NCBI RefSeq assembly: GCF_009905375.1
Contig: NC_133652.1
Coordinates: 22,125,339 to 22,189,338, forward strand
Length of the DNA stretch: 64,000 nt
Source: Apium graveolens
Taxonomy: Eukaryota; Streptophyta; Magnoliopsida; Apiales; Apiaceae
Reading direction: 5' to 3'
Shown here: positions 36,141 to 48,760 of the stretch, one piece after another
Layout of the letters: each line of letters starts with the position of its first letter
Numbering within the stretch: the stretch's first letter is position 1
Notes under the pieces: model-generated
Seen by the model: only the letters and a program-made list of their open reading frames with translations
Told to the model about the DNA's origin: nothing
Databases searched by the model: none
Made by a program: the position numbers and the translations under genes

Positions 36141-38572
36141 ATCATATAAGGCAAGTCAACAATTATCCTGATCTCAACGTTAGAAGAATCAGGAGTGACA
36201 ATGGAACCGAGTTCAAGAATTCTGCAATGAGGTTGTTTTCCGAAGAAAATAGGATCATGCATGAGTTTTCAGCAGCAAGGACTCCACAACAAAATGGAAT
36301 AGGTCTCTTATTAAAGCTGGAAGGAATATGCTAGAAGAATACCATCTGGAAGGTAACTTTCTTTATGTTTTTGGATGCAAATGCTACATTCTAAGGAATC
36401 AAACTGAGCAACATGGAAAGTTTGATGACAAAGCTGATGAAGGTATATTTATGGGATATGCTGTGGGAAAAGCATATATAGTCTACAATCTTAGAACCAA
36501 CATTGTTATGGAATCTGTACATGCTGTGTTTCATGATAAGAAGATTGAAGTACTGCAAGATGAAGGTTTCCATGAAAGCCTCAAATTTGACAATATTGAG
36601 ATGAACTGTGATGATGAAAGTGATCAAGAAATAATTTCTAAGGAAAATGCAGAAAAGTCAGAAATAAATGAAGCACAGAATTCTACATCCATCAAAAGAC
36701 AAGGTGCATCATCCGTTGAGAGACAAACTGCATCATCCGTCAAAAGGCAAAATTCAACATCCGTTGAGCCATCAATAGGAGTTGAAAGTTAATTTAGATC
36801 ACACACAGAAAGGACCCCAACTTCAAGTCAAAGATCCACAAACTCGGGGGAGTTTCTTCTAATCAAAACTCAGTTATACATCAAGACAACTTTGAGGCCT
36901 CTTCATCTAGAGCTAATCTACCATAACAAAGGAAATGGAATAGAGATCACCCATTTGAAATAATTATTGGTGATGCATCTTCAAGAGTGCTAACAAGGAA
37001 AGCAACTCAAGATCAAATGTCTATACAACAGCTTCCTGTCACAGGAAGAGCAAAAGAAGGTAGAAGAAGCTTTACATGATCCTGATTGAGTTTTAGCCAT
37101 GTAGGAAGAGCTAAACCAATTTGAAAGGAATGGAGTTTGGAAGCTGGTACCCAAACCAAAAGGCAAGAATTTTATTGACACCAAATGGGTATTCAGAAAT
37201 AAGATGGATGAGAATGGCATAATCATAAGGAACAAAGCCATATTGGTTACTAAAGGCTATTGTCAACAAGAAATGATAGATTTTGATGAAACTTTTGCTC
37301 CTGTTGCAAGATTTGAAGCTATCAGAATTTTTCTAGCCATTGGAGGCCATGCCAATTTCAAAGTCTATCAAATAGATGTAAAAAGTCTCTTTCTAAATGA
37401 AGATTTGGAGGAGGAAGTCTATGTCAGTCAGCCTCCTGACTTTGAAGACTCCAACTTTCCAGAATATGTTTACTATCTTTTAAAAGCACTCTATGGATTG
37501 AAGTAAGCACCTAGAGCATGGTATGGTACTTTGTCAAAATTCCTTCTAGAAAATCATTTCATAAGAGGTACTGTTGACAAAACCCTTTCCTTTAGAAATG
37601 TTAATGGCTGTAGTATACTTGTTCAGATTTATGTAGATTATATTATATTTGGCTCTACAGATGAGAAACTTTGCAAAAAGTTTGCCAAATTGATGCAAAG
37701 TAAGTATGAAATGAGCATGATGGGAGAACTAACTTACTTTCTTGGTCTCCAAGTTAAGTAAGTTAGTGACGGAATATTCATTAGTCAAACCAAATACATT
37801 CATGATCTTTTTAAGAAGTTTGACTTAATGGATTGCACATCTGCAAAAACTCCTATGGCCAATGCCACTAAACTTGAAATAAACACAACTGAAAAGTCTA
37901 TAGATATTTAAAATTATAGTGGCATGATAGGTTCACTTTTATATTTAACAGCCAGTAGGCTATATATAATATTTTCTACTTTCTTTGTGCTAAATTTCAA
38001 GTTGATCCTAGAGAATCTCATTTAATAGCTATTAAGAGAATTTTAAGATATCTCAAAGGAACACCAAAACTTGGATTTGGTATCCTAGAGATTCTGGTTT
38101 TGATCTGATTGGTTATTCAGATGCAGATTATGCAAGTTGTAGAATAGATAGAAAAAGTACAACATGAATCTGTCAGTTTCTAGGAAAGAAGTTAATGTCC
38201 TGGTTTAGTAAGAAACAAAACTCAGTTTCTACTTCCACAGATGAGGCTGAATACATTGCTACTGATAGTTATTGTGCACAGTTTCCATGGATGAAAAATC
38301 AGCTATTGGATTATGGTCTACATGTGGACAAGATTCCAATTTTCTGTGATAACACGAGTGCCATTGCCATTACTGAAAATCCTGTTCAACATTCGAGGAC
38401 AAAGTACATTGACATCAAGTATCATTTTATTCGAGAACATGTCATGAATGGTACTCTGGAACTTCATTTTGTTCCAAGTGAGTAGCAACTTGCAGACTTC
38501 TTTACCAAGTCACTTGATGAGTCAACCTTCACTAGGTTGATAAGTGAGTTAGGTATACTTAATTATTCCTAA
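36141..38572 (+). pseudogene. Sirevirus pol remnant (integrase end, RT, RNase H)
   Basis: The integrase core end (RSDNGTEFKNS, TPQQNG) appears near 36190-36300. A spacer at 36690-36780 has a repeated SSVERQ/SSVKRQ peptide. The RT has [40 protein letters not shown] and YGLK-stop-APRAW. RNase H at 38195-38500 shows STSTDEAEYIA, DNTSAIAI and KYIDIKYHFIR. The catalytic RT motif reads YVDY (about 37630-37641) instead of YVDD, so the second aspartate is lost. Stops lie at 37504, 37759 and several more at 37900-38190, with shifts. A segment between integrase and RT is also missing. The gene is dead. Confidence 0.92.
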
Positions 38573-39138
38573 GTTATTTTGATGTCTAAGAAATTTGTAA
38601 TGCTTCTAGATATAAGTTTAACTTTAATAAAAATACAAATTAGGATTTACAAGTTATCAGATCCTGATATTTGCATCAGGATTTGCAAGTGGTCAGATCC
38701 TGACACCAAAATCAGGACTTGTTAAAGGTAAATACTGATAACATTCAATGGATAAGGATTATCCGTTAAAAGTCAAAATATTTCTGGATACTTTATCTCT
38801 CGACGGATAAAGGCACATCATGTATCCGTTGAGTTGATTCAATCTTAGCCGTTAATTTCAAACCTTAGTCGTAGCCTTTACTTACAGTGTGTATGTAAAT
38901 ATCGATGGATAAGTTTTGGAATTTCTACAGTCTACTTTATTTTTAAACGGTTATTTTTGGAAAATTACATTAAATACTTTATTTTATTTTTAATTATTTA
39001 TTCATCCTTTTCAGAGTTAGTATAAAAGCCCAATTCGTTTTTGTATTTCACTTTTATCTCTCTCTGAATTACTTAGCAACTTTTACTCTCTTCATCCCAA
39101 AAACCTTTTTTCACTCTGTAACTGCATACTTAGCAACA
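38573..39138 (+). other. Sirevirus spacer between pol and the 3' ORF
   Basis: Non-coding. It contains TTACAAGT(T/G)(A/G)TCAGATCCTGA-type direct repeats (38647 and 38687) and several copies of the CAACGGAT/ATCCGTTGA-type word that also marks the LTRs (near 38738, 38755, 38801, 38821 and 38905). Confidence 0.6.
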
Positions 39139-42100
39139 ATGGCACCTGTAGTTAAATAATCTCTCAGTCTTGGTTCATTTATGAAAAGAATAACTTCGTC
39201 GCACTTGTGGACAAGAGTGTTGTTAACTCTCAAGACTTTCATAAGATGATGGACTTCATTAGCAACTGTAAATTAAAATACTTTATGCTCGAGTCTCCGG
39301 TGATTTATTGCAAAGTTGTGGAGGAAGTGTGGTCATCTGTTGTTTTCAATTCTTCAGACACGACAATCACCTTTACTCACAAAGGTACCAACTATAGTGT
39401 TAACTCAGATGTCATTCAAACTTGATTTAAAATACCCGAGAATAACACAACTGCTGCACACACTGACACTGATGTACTCAACTTGCTCAATTCTAGGGGC
39501 TATTCTCTTGAAATCACCAATTTAGGTAATATCAGGAGAAAGGATCTTAGGAAAAAGTGGAGTTTTATGTGTGATGCTTTTATCAAAGTGTTCTCAGGGA
39601 AAATTAGTAATTTTGATGTTATCACTTTTCTCTGCTTAACATGCTTTACATGCTCCTGACTGATAGGTATTTTAATTTCAGTAATTATGTCATGCTAGAG
39701 TTAGGGTATAAATTAGGGGATATCAAGAAAAGGCCCAGAAACGTATATTATGCTAGATTCTTTATGATGTTAGCTAACTTTGTTTATGAGGACCTTGTTA
39801 TTGAGATCCTAAACAACAAGCTTGATTTTTGGGTTCAAGAAAAGAGAGTTCTTGCAGATTTGAGCAGGAACAACCTCAACAATGGAGTGCCTCTCAACTA
39901 TCTTCCAATTTTTGGGGCACAACAGGTAACTGAGGTAACTACTTCTGCTCCAATCTCTTCTCCACCCGTTACTTCTTCAAGTTCAACTGTGGCAATGGCA
40001 TCTGTGACAGTGACCATACAGGTGCCTACCCAAGCCACAAAACCTAAATCTAAATCCAAGTCTAAGAAGTCAACCTCCGTTGTCTCTCAGAAGACATCAG
40101 TTGTAATAACTACTACTTCACTTGAGGGGAGTGCTCAAGATAGTCAATTGGGTGAGGGAAGGGGTGAACATCAAAGAAGCCCCAAGGATAAGGAGGGTGA
40201 GGTATGTGTGACCCAAACCAACCACACTAAGTCTCCCAATAGACCGTAGTGCTTAATAAGGAAATTAGCTCACTGCTAGTTACATCCTCCCAAAAGGATG
40301 TAACTATTGAAACAAGCTCTCAACCAAGAGCACAGGCCAAAAGGGAAAGGGACACAGACCAACCTCAAACTTATATCATAAAGAAAAAATAAAAACCAAT
40401 GGGGGAGTTACAGGATGCACATATAGTGCCAACTGAAGTCAAAGACTCAGTTAATGCACCATCTCAAATTCAGATTGATGTGTCTCCAACAAATGTGGAG
40501 TCACAGCCAAAGTCTCTTATTATCGAAACACCACATACACAAAACTCTCCAAATATCTCTCTGGATATGAATATGATACACACATCAATTCCTAATTATC
40601 CATCTCTTTTATTCATGGAGGAGACAAAATCTAGAGCACGGAGCATCATGTTATTGATGATTTGTTGGTTCAGTTGCCCATTCTTTCTCAAACTGTTGAA
40701 GAATCTGTGCACCTAAATTTAAAATCAATCTCCACTGATTCGATAATAGTTTCAACTCCTATATCCATTATTTCTACTTCTTCGAGAAATATTCCTCATC
40801 TGTTAATAAATTATTGTCCTTCGATGGATAAGCCCAACAACATTCATCCATTTATATTCACAGCTGCTACTTCGACGGATATTACTCATACGTTGATGGT
40901 TTATGCACCTCTTAAAATCTCTAAAATTGTTACAAGTGCAGACGACTTAGTAGTTGTTCAATCACTCTTAGGACCAAGAGAAGGGAGTGATATGAGTGAG
41001 AGGTAGGGTTGCTCCCAGGAAAAGGAGAGGAAAAGAGTGAAAATTTGTATGTTATTTCTTCCAGCATGACAAAAGAAAGTGAGAGGAGTCCCACCTTAGA
41101 TGGTGAAGGTGAGGGTGGTGAGCCAAGGGGAGCCTTTGATGCAAAAATAGAGGAATAATGAGAGAAAAACAGGTACAGGAGAATGAAAAGATCCCATTAC
41201 TAGTGAGTTAAAGGATGTAAATGATGCAGAAAAATAGAAATTATTTCAGCAAGAATATCAAACTGTTCTAGATTCTGTCTCTTTTGATGCTGAGCCATTT
41301 ACTCATCATGTTCCAGCATATCAGCTTCTAGCGGAACAGGGAAATGAGGATGCTGAGAAGACTCTAAATTTGGTACACACTACAGCCTACATGCAAAGGG
41401 CAAATAATGCAATCAAATCTCTTCCACCTAAAACTGGTGATGATCTTGAGTTAGATTCTGGTGGCTCTTTTGGGGATGAGTCTAATGAAGAGGATACGGA
41501 TGAATCTAACATGAACATAAGGGGATATACAGGACCTAGCTCCACCATAAGCACTCCGACCTATATGTTCACCAAGGATTGCAATGATCATTATTTTAAA
41601 TCCACAATATTCAAGCTTGTCCATCAGACTCAATCATCCATCCAAGCCACCACTTATGCCAATACCAAATGTCTACTACAAGCCCATCTTGAATCTCTAC
41701 AACTGCGCAAAATTTAATCTCTCAAACAAAATCAAATGAAATCAAGAGCACCATTGAGCAAGTCAAAATGGATATCAATGAAAGAATAGAATACAAACTT
41801 CATGAGTCCACAATGAAAGACATTCACCAAAGTATCAGGAAGGACTATGACTTGAGTAACAAGATTGAAATATTGGATTATAGGCTGACATCAGTGGAGA
41901 ATTCAATTACCAAGGTGCTTCTAAATCAAGTACATCAAACAATCCTTCTTCAAAAATTGGTGCCTGCTCAAACACCAACCCCTTCCATACTTGATGATAA
42001 TAAAAAGGGGGTGGAGAATGTAAATATCCAAGTTAGTAAGGGAGAGAATGATGTGCTTGTCCAAATTTGTAAGGTAATAGTTCCAGCCATTACCTTCTCT

Positions 42101-43606
42101 AAGCCACCAATGTTGGACAACATTGATTTAATCAACATAGCAGCAGCTGAGCTCAAGATAAAAGAGAAAATAAAGAAACTTGATGAAAGAATTGAGAAGG
42201 AATTTGGTCCAATTGCCAGTAAAGACAAATCTGTGAAGCACTCCACTCAACTAAGACCAATTCTAATAGATAAAATAAAGTTGGGAAACATGGAAAGAGG
42301 TCAAACCTCATCTAAAAGACATCAACAGGCCATTATAATTTTGAATCCTAAGAAATACTCATCAAAAAACTCAAACAAAAATTCAATAGACTCAGTATAT
42401 GCAACTCCTAAACCTGATGAGAAGAAGCTGCTAGGTCACTCAATTGCAAATCACAAAGATCCAAAAGATTTAGTTGTGAAGAAAAGGGTAGCAAATATCT
42501 ACAGGAATGGAAAACTGATTTATGTGATGGATGGACATCCTCAATTTGGAGAAGCCAAGATAGAAGAGAAATTGAGGCTCAAGTCTCAGAAAAGGCAGGC
42601 TGCCTTAGAAGCAAAGAAACAAGATGAAAAGCCTGCTACCAAGTCAGAAAGTGAGAAGCCTGCCACCATAACTGAAACTAAAAAGTTTGATAAACCAAAG
42701 CAGAAATCAGGAAAAAGATATAAGAAGCAAAGAGCCAAAAGGAAGCTCGTATTTGAAGAAGAAGAGGAAGAACCAAAGCCAACTCAATTTACTACCACAA
42801 ATCAACCAAGTATGCCCACAATGGAGCAAGCTGAAATCAAGGTCCATCCTGGTGTGAACTTTCATGATGAGCCAATCATTTCCAAGGATGAACCAATAAA
42901 CTGGGAAATTCTACCTATTTCTGAGCTGAACATCCCAATCCCAACCACTTCAATGAGAAGAAAGAATGTACCAAGAAAGCCAGTCAAGTATGTCCCACTC
43001 CAATCCAAACCCAAGCCAACAGTCAACAAAGGAGATCAACTCTTTATATGTGACATAAAGGAATTTTCAGACATCAATCTTTACTTGGATGATCTAGATG
43101 AAGTGAGATCAATTGATACCCATAACAGACTTCCGGAAAGATTAATGTTCAGGTACAAGGGTGGAAAGGAAATCACTTGACCTCTTCGTAGGATTCTAAA
43201 TGAAGGCTACTCTGTCTTAGTTAAGGTATTCTCTGCAACCAAGAATTTTTTTAAATTCACCATGGTGGCCAAAAGGGAGATATTCAACAAAATTGAAGAA
43301 ATAAGACAGAGCTGGAGAGACCCATATGCACTTCCAAGAATCATAACTATTCCTTACACTGCAAGTAGAGTGCATTTAAGGCCATATTGGTTGATAGAGT
43401 TCGAGGATGAAAAGAATACCAGAAGATTTTTTAGACTAGAAAACCAGCTAAAAATATCAAGCAATAAAACTCTCAAGGAAATGCAGGAGATGCTGGATCT
43501 ATCTAATGAAGATGAATATGAGTTCTACAAACAACTCCAACACCAGATAGAAGAGAATAATGAAAAGCTGGGAAAGAAGACTAGACACTCAAGGAAAAAG
43601 AATTAA
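39139..43606 (+). pseudogene. Sirevirus extra 3' ORF (env-like position, function unknown), broken
   Basis: Starts at ATG 39139 and is hit by a stop six codons later. It continues in pieces: 39190-39425 (VDKSVVNSQDFHKMMDF block), 39641-40249 (VYYARFFMMLANFVYEDLVI block followed by a Ser/Thr/Pro-rich and Lys/Ser-rich tail), 40399-41717, 41768-43180 (470 aa, the longest open piece) and 43262-43606. The long piece is charged, with predicted coiled-coil character and Lys/Glu-rich repeats (EKPAT, KKQDEKPATKSE). No signal peptide or obvious membrane segment was seen, so calling it an envelope would be unsupported. Sireviruses often carry an extra ORF at this place. At least four breaks separate the pieces. 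Confidence 0.7.
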
Positions 43607-43787
43607 TTTGCTCAATCTAGAGGAGCTTGAACAAGGCTTGTGAGATTTCTATGAACTTTCTTTTATCAACTTTCAATAAAATTGCAACACTTATCATTTT
43701 CATATACTATTGAATGATCATTTTGTATAAAGTGTTTTGTTATCATTAAGTCCTCCTAAATTTATGTCTACAATTCTAGTAGACATT

Positions 43788-43800
43788 AATTGTGAGAGAT
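43788..43800 (+). promoter_or_regulatory. Polypurine-tract relic before the 3' LTR
   Basis: ATTGTGAGAGAT directly precedes the LTR start TGTTAGG. Copia elements usually have a GGGGGAGAT-like tract there, so this appears partly mutated. Confidence 0.5.
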
Positions 43801-44805
43801 TGTTAGGAATATCTTGTAGGCTTGATGATATTTTACCAAAACACCTTAGTAGATTTAATTAAGTATTTTTGTAGCTTTCAACGAATAATCTTCCTCTGTC
43901 ATCCGTTGAAAGAGTAACTTATGTTTAAATAAGTTTCTGTAGCTCATTTATGAATACTGTAACGTCTTAGAGGATTAGAGGTTGTAGGATATTATAAGTC
44001 ATGTTGACTATTAGAATGATATGCAAAATAGATTGGTTAATTGTATATATTAGATGCTTTGTAATTTTGCATAAATGAAATGGTGTCAACTGCTATGGAA
44101 ATACCATCAACGGATAATCTGCAAAGCTCTCAACGGATGACACAGGGCACCTTTAATGGATGATCCATAACAAACTCAATAAATAATAATGAAGTCTCAA
44201 GGAACATCAGATTCAAATAGCAGTTGATAGTGACTTGACAGTCACATGGGTTAATTGTACACAAAAGGAATGTGGCAGCCTATAATTAAGTTTATGAAAA
44301 TAAAGAAGCATTTCCATTTCCATGCTTACTTGAAGAAATACAAAGATACTAGATAGAAAAATGAAGAAACATGTGATGAAGACTTAGAGGTTTTGTTTCA
44401 TATGTTTGTCTTTTTCATATGTAATTTGGTGATATATAAACCAAGAGTACCAAGTAGATAAAATAATTAATTGAAAAGAACTGAGAAATAGGAAAGGCAA
44501 AATCTGTTAAGAATTTCTTTGTTCTTATTTTGTAAATTTACTTGTAAGCAGCTGTGTGCATTCTTGCATCACAGAGTTCTAAATCAATATATATTTCTAG
44601 TGGAAAGTTCAATCCACCGAAAAGTTTTTAAATTTTTGTGTTTAACTACTTTGTGTTTTAAATACATTTATATTTCATTCCGCACACTTGCATATTCAAA
44701 CACTGATATATTTTGGTAAAGAAGTTTCTTAATTTCGAAAAGAAATCAAGAATTACATTCAACCCCCCTTCTGTAATTTTATTGTTAGATTGTTTGGGAA
44801 TAACA
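43801..44805 (+). repeat. 3' LTR of the Sirevirus element (complete)
   Basis: 1005 bp with TGTTA...TAACA ends. A TATATAAA box lies at 44433-44440. CAACGGAT/ATCCGTTGA words occur at about 43877, 43901, 44107, 44130 and 44152. The ORF at 44519-44719 is incidental. Confidence 0.88.
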
Positions 44806-47419
44806 CAGATTTTAACTCCTCATTCATAGATTTGGTCCCAAAGGTGAAGGTGCCTAATAAGTTGAATGATTTCAGGACAATAAGTCTTATCAAAATTGTA
44901 GCAAAGTTATTGACCAAAATGTTGGCTGTCAGGCTTAGTTCAGTATATGAAAAATTGGTAGGCTTGAATCAATTTGGTTTTGTAAAAGGAAGGCAGGTAA
45001 TTGAAAGTATTTTTATAGTTAATGAGGTTTATCATTCTATAAAATCTACAAGAAATAAGGGATTGATCTTAAAATTAGACTTTGAAAAAGCTTTTAACAC
45101 TGTGAATTGGATTTTTCTATTTAAGATAATGAATTATCTAGGGTTAGGGAGCATATGGGTTCAGTGGATGAAAGAATTTTTTAAGACAATTAGGTTGTTT
45201 GTTATGGTTAATGGTTCCCCTACTAGAGAATCCAATATCTCAAATGGAGTTAGACAAGGTGACCCTTTATCACATATGCTCTTCAATCTTGCAGAAGAAG
45301 TTCTAAGTAAGATGCTTTTCAAAGATAGTGAAATGGGTTGATTGAGGGTTTGCAAATGGGTAAGGAGGGTAAGAGTATCACTCATCTATAGTATGCTGAT
45401 GACACTATAGTGTTCTTATAGGGCAATGAAAAATCAATTTTGGGAATAAAGATAGTATTACAGTGTTTCCAATTGCTCTCTGGTTTGAGGATTAATTTTC
45501 AGAAAAGTAGCATTTATTCTTCTCATATACCAGAGAAGGAGTTGAAATTTTTTGCAATGAAGTTGGGCTGCAAAGTAGGTGTTTGGCCTTTAGTTTACTT
45601 GGGTAGTCAACTTGGCATTAGTCCTAGGAAAGCTATTTTTTGGAAGCCTCTTATAGAGAATTTCAAGGGTAAATTAGCTAGCTGGAAGAGAGACAGTCTG
45701 AATCAATATGGTAGATTATCTCTAGTGAAATCAATCTTGGATAGCTTTCCAGTATATTTGTTTTCTCTACATAAAGTTCTACTGGAGGTTTGTAATCAAC
45801 TTGAAAAAATTAGAAGGGATTTCTTCTGGGGAGATCAGTCAGGGAATGAAGAAAATAATTGTAAAAAGATTCATCTCAAAGTATGGAATTCTATATGTAA
45901 ATCCATGAAGAAGGGTGGTTTGGGGTTAAGTACTTTACAACAGAAAAATTTAGTGCTTTTGTGTAAATGGTGAATTAATTGGCAAGCAGATAAAAAGGTG
46001 GGTTGGAATGTGTGGATTAGAGATAAGTATGGTTGTCATAAGGGGGAGGGGTTAGAATGCCTGAATAATCACAAATCTAGCTCATTTTTGGTACAAGGCA
46101 TTCTAAAGGCAGTTACTAAGTTTGCTGAGTCAGGACATTTGAGTTCAAGTAGTTTAAGGTGGATAGTTGCTGATGGAGAATTAGCTTTATTTTGGGAAGA
46201 TATTTGGTTTCAAGATAGACCTATTATGGATAGGTTCATCAGATTATATAGTATCCCCAAGCTAAAGCACAAGGAATTAAGTATTTACAAAATATTATGG
46301 GATTGTTATGATAGAAGTGGTAAAGTATTTTGGAATAGGAAGTTAAGAAGTTGGGAATTAGAAGAATGAAGAGAATTGAGCATGATAGTGGATTCGGTGC
46401 AGTTGGTTGATAGACATGATAAGTTAGTTTGGGTTCCAATTATGGAAACTTTTAACACTAGGGTGGCATATGCCTGAGATAGTCAAATTATTTCTTTGGA
46501 AAGTTCAGTCATGAATTGTGCCAACTAAGATTTGGTTAGCTAATAGAATTCAGAATTTCAGTGACTGTAAACTATGTATATTGTGTGGCCTGGAACAGGA
46601 AAATTAGGATCATTTATTTTGGAAATACATTTTTTCTAAGAAGCTTTGGATTCTTATACTAAGATTATGGGGGGTAGAATCAAGAGTGTACATTGAAGAC
46701 CTGGAATCTATGTGGAGGTCCATGCTTTTCTTTCAACATGAAGGTATTAAAAAAGTTTGGTCTAGTATCTTAGTATCCATTTTATGGACCATCTGGTTGC
46801 ATAGGAATCTTTGTATATTTGATGATAAAACTCCAGATTACAAGCAAAGTATTCATTTTAATTCAAATTAGGGCATTGGAGTGATGTTTAGCTAATGGCA
46901 TCATCAGTAGAAAAAAAATCATTTTGTGATCTCATAATCTAATTGGTGTGGTGACAGCAAGTGAAAAGGATTTATGGTGGGAGATGATTAATAAGAATAA
47001 CTTTCATATTGTGGCATTTATAGGGTAGCTTCAAAAAATATGTTAAGGGTAAGATTCTGGCTAGCATTGGAGGTGTCATGCAATCTGCTTCAGGGGAAGT
47101 TTTATTGTAGTTTGCTGATCCTGCAACAGTTTCCAACATTTTTGAAGTGGAATGCTATGCTCTAGAAGTTTTGTTCCTGTTACTGAAAGATAACATTTTG
47201 AAGCATAGTCATATTCTAGTGCTTTCGGATAATGTGAAGCAGGTTAAACAGTTTGATATGGATGCTCTTCAGGTGAGACTTTGGAGAGAAAAATAGTTAG
47301 ATGTTTAGTTAAGTCATATTAGTAGAAAATGGAATGAAGTAGCAGATGGACATGCAAAAAGAGGTGCCTTTTTAAATAAATTAGAGTCATATTTGTTGAA
47401 GTTGCGACAAATTTTTTAA
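44806..47419 (+). pseudogene. LINE ORF2, 3' part: RT, zinc-binding region and RNase H
   Basis: Resumes at LNSSFIDLVPKVK after the Sirevirus insertion. RT blocks in order are DFRTISLI, LNQFGFVKGRQVIESIF, LKLDFEKAFNTVNW (catalytic Asp kept), NGVRQGDPLS and stop-YADDTIVF near 45400, where the residue before YADD is a TAG. The C-terminal part has GRLSLVKSILDSFPVYLFSL and the RT zinc-binding region (KIWLANRIQ, LCILCGLEQEN). A plant-type RNase H remnant (SGEVLL, FEVECYALEVLFLL, KWNEVADGHAKRG) lies at 47050-47419. Several stops and frameshifts. ORF2 drives target-primed reverse transcription when intact. Confidence 0.92.
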
Positions 47420-47618
47420 TTTTTAGGGTTTTTAGTGAAATATCTCAAGTCGGTAGATATTATAGGCATAATTACTTGTGCATGGAGTATTTATGATAAC
47501 TTGGGGAAACTGAAAAAGCTTAAGATTCCCTCTTGGATGTTTAAACGTTTTCTTGGGGGAGTAGTTTTAGAGGTTGTAGAGTTTTTATGACAGTCTTTAG
47601 GGGGGATCATCTGGTAGT

Positions 47619-47632
47619 AGTATATAAAGGGG
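47619..47632 (+). promoter_or_regulatory. TATA-like box upstream of the extra LINE frame
   Basis: GTATATAAAGGGGG lies about 110 bp before ATG 47743. Its place between ORF2 and the extra frame would suit an internal promoter. Inference only. Confidence 0.35.
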
Positions 47633-47742
47633 GTTATTTGCATGCAACCATTACATAGTAATCGTTTCAGTTCAGTTTTCATTTCTTCTTTTGAGAGATA
47701 GTCAGTTCTAGGATTTCAGTAGTTATTCAACAAAGAAGTTTC

Positions 47743-48517
47743 AATGAAAGAAGAAAATGTGAATGTTAATGCGAGGTGGCTGATGCAAAGTAAGGAAGTG
47801 GTGAAATGTAATGTGCATAGCTTCTTTTCCCAAGAAGCTTTGCCAAATGGGAAACACTTGGGTATAGGGTTGTATTTAGGGATTATGTGGGAGTTATTTT
47901 GCACATGACTGGTGGTTCTCTAGGGTTTGAGGATCAAAGGGAAAACGAGTTTCATGCACTATTGGAGGGTCTTAAGGAGGCCTATTACAAGGGTTATAAG
48001 AAGATCATTCTTGAGACTCATCATGTAGATGCCTATTGGGAGTTGTACAATTCTATAGTGGTTGGAGGGAGGCCTCAGTATGAGCATGTCATGTGGCAGC
48101 TTAATCAGCGTAAGGTTGATAAAAATTACAAATGTAAGCTTGGGGTTGTTTGATAGAGAGGCTAATGAGTTAGCTGCGTATATTGCTGAATATAGTGCTT
48201 ATCATTGGGATCAAATGGTTATAGTGGAAGAGGATTTCAGAAGAATTGAAGAGTTATGGTACTTGGACATGGGTTTGGGGAGCACTGCTCTAAGGTTTCG
48301 GGCAGTTAGACAAAGTGAAACCGAGCCTGCAATATTTGAAGATGAGATGTTTGATCCCCTGGAAGATGAGTTGCCTCAGGATACAGAGGTTAATGCAGGT
48401 CAGGTTCAGGGTCTGGGTTTGCATGATGAAGAAGCTGTTGCATTTGAGAATACTGGTGTGGCAGAACTGGCTGAGTTTGAAGTCGTGGTGGGTTTGCCGG
48501 CGGCTGGAGCGTTGTGA
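47743..48517 (+). pseudogene. Extra RNase H-like frame downstream of LINE ORF2
   Basis: ATG 47743 opens MKEENVNVNARWLMQSKEVV; the region then reads KCNVHSFFSQEALPNGKHLG, FRDYVGVILHMTGGSLGFED, ENEFHALLEGLKEAYYKGYK, KIILETHHVDAYWELYN and DREANELAAYIAEY. This order (basic start, G.GVV.RD, E..A...GL..A, ETD..., and a late D/N-x-x-A-x-x-L/A) is that of plant RNase H-fold (RVT_3-like) domains, then an acidic tail to TGA 48515. Frameshifts lie near 47870 and 48140. The expected ETD aspartate reads ETH. It is distinct from the RNase H at the end of ORF2, so this LINE has two. A captured host gene or a lineage-specific LINE ORF are both possible. Confidence 0.6.
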
Positions 48518-48760
48518 GTCGATGATGATGTCCCGGGAGTTGCTGAAGAAATGGAGTTTTGAAGGAGAAGAAGTTGAGTAGCAAGGTAGCTGCAGAAGAA
48601 GATTGGGAAGATGAAGGCTGTTGGGGTAGCCCAACAGTTGTTATTTAATTATTATTATTATTAAGTTTTATTAAGAATAGTTATGATATTTTAGTGGTTT
48701 TAAGAATTAGTAAGTTAAGTTTGTGGTGGTTTGGTAGAATTAAGATAGATTGGATTATGT

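Larger units (their letters stand above)
34842..44805 (+). mobile_element. Sirevirus-type Copia LTR retrotransposon, internally deleted
   Basis: It starts TGTTAGGAAT and ends GGAATAACA. The first 281 bp match the start of a 1005-bp 3' LTR at 43801. The flanks are TAGGT (34837-34841) and CAGAT (44806-44810), a 5-bp TSD with two transitions; removing the element rejoins the LINE ORF2 at PIG/LNSSF. Inside are pol and a long extra 3' ORF, as in Sireviruses. The rest of the 5' LTR, gag, protease and most of integrase are missing, replaced by the block at 35123-36140. All frames are broken. Confidence 0.9.

Noticed and set aside
48290..48634. 114-aa minus-strand ORF over the LINE 3' region
   Set aside because: It mirrors the plus-strand RNase H-like frame; motif content is on the plus strand only.
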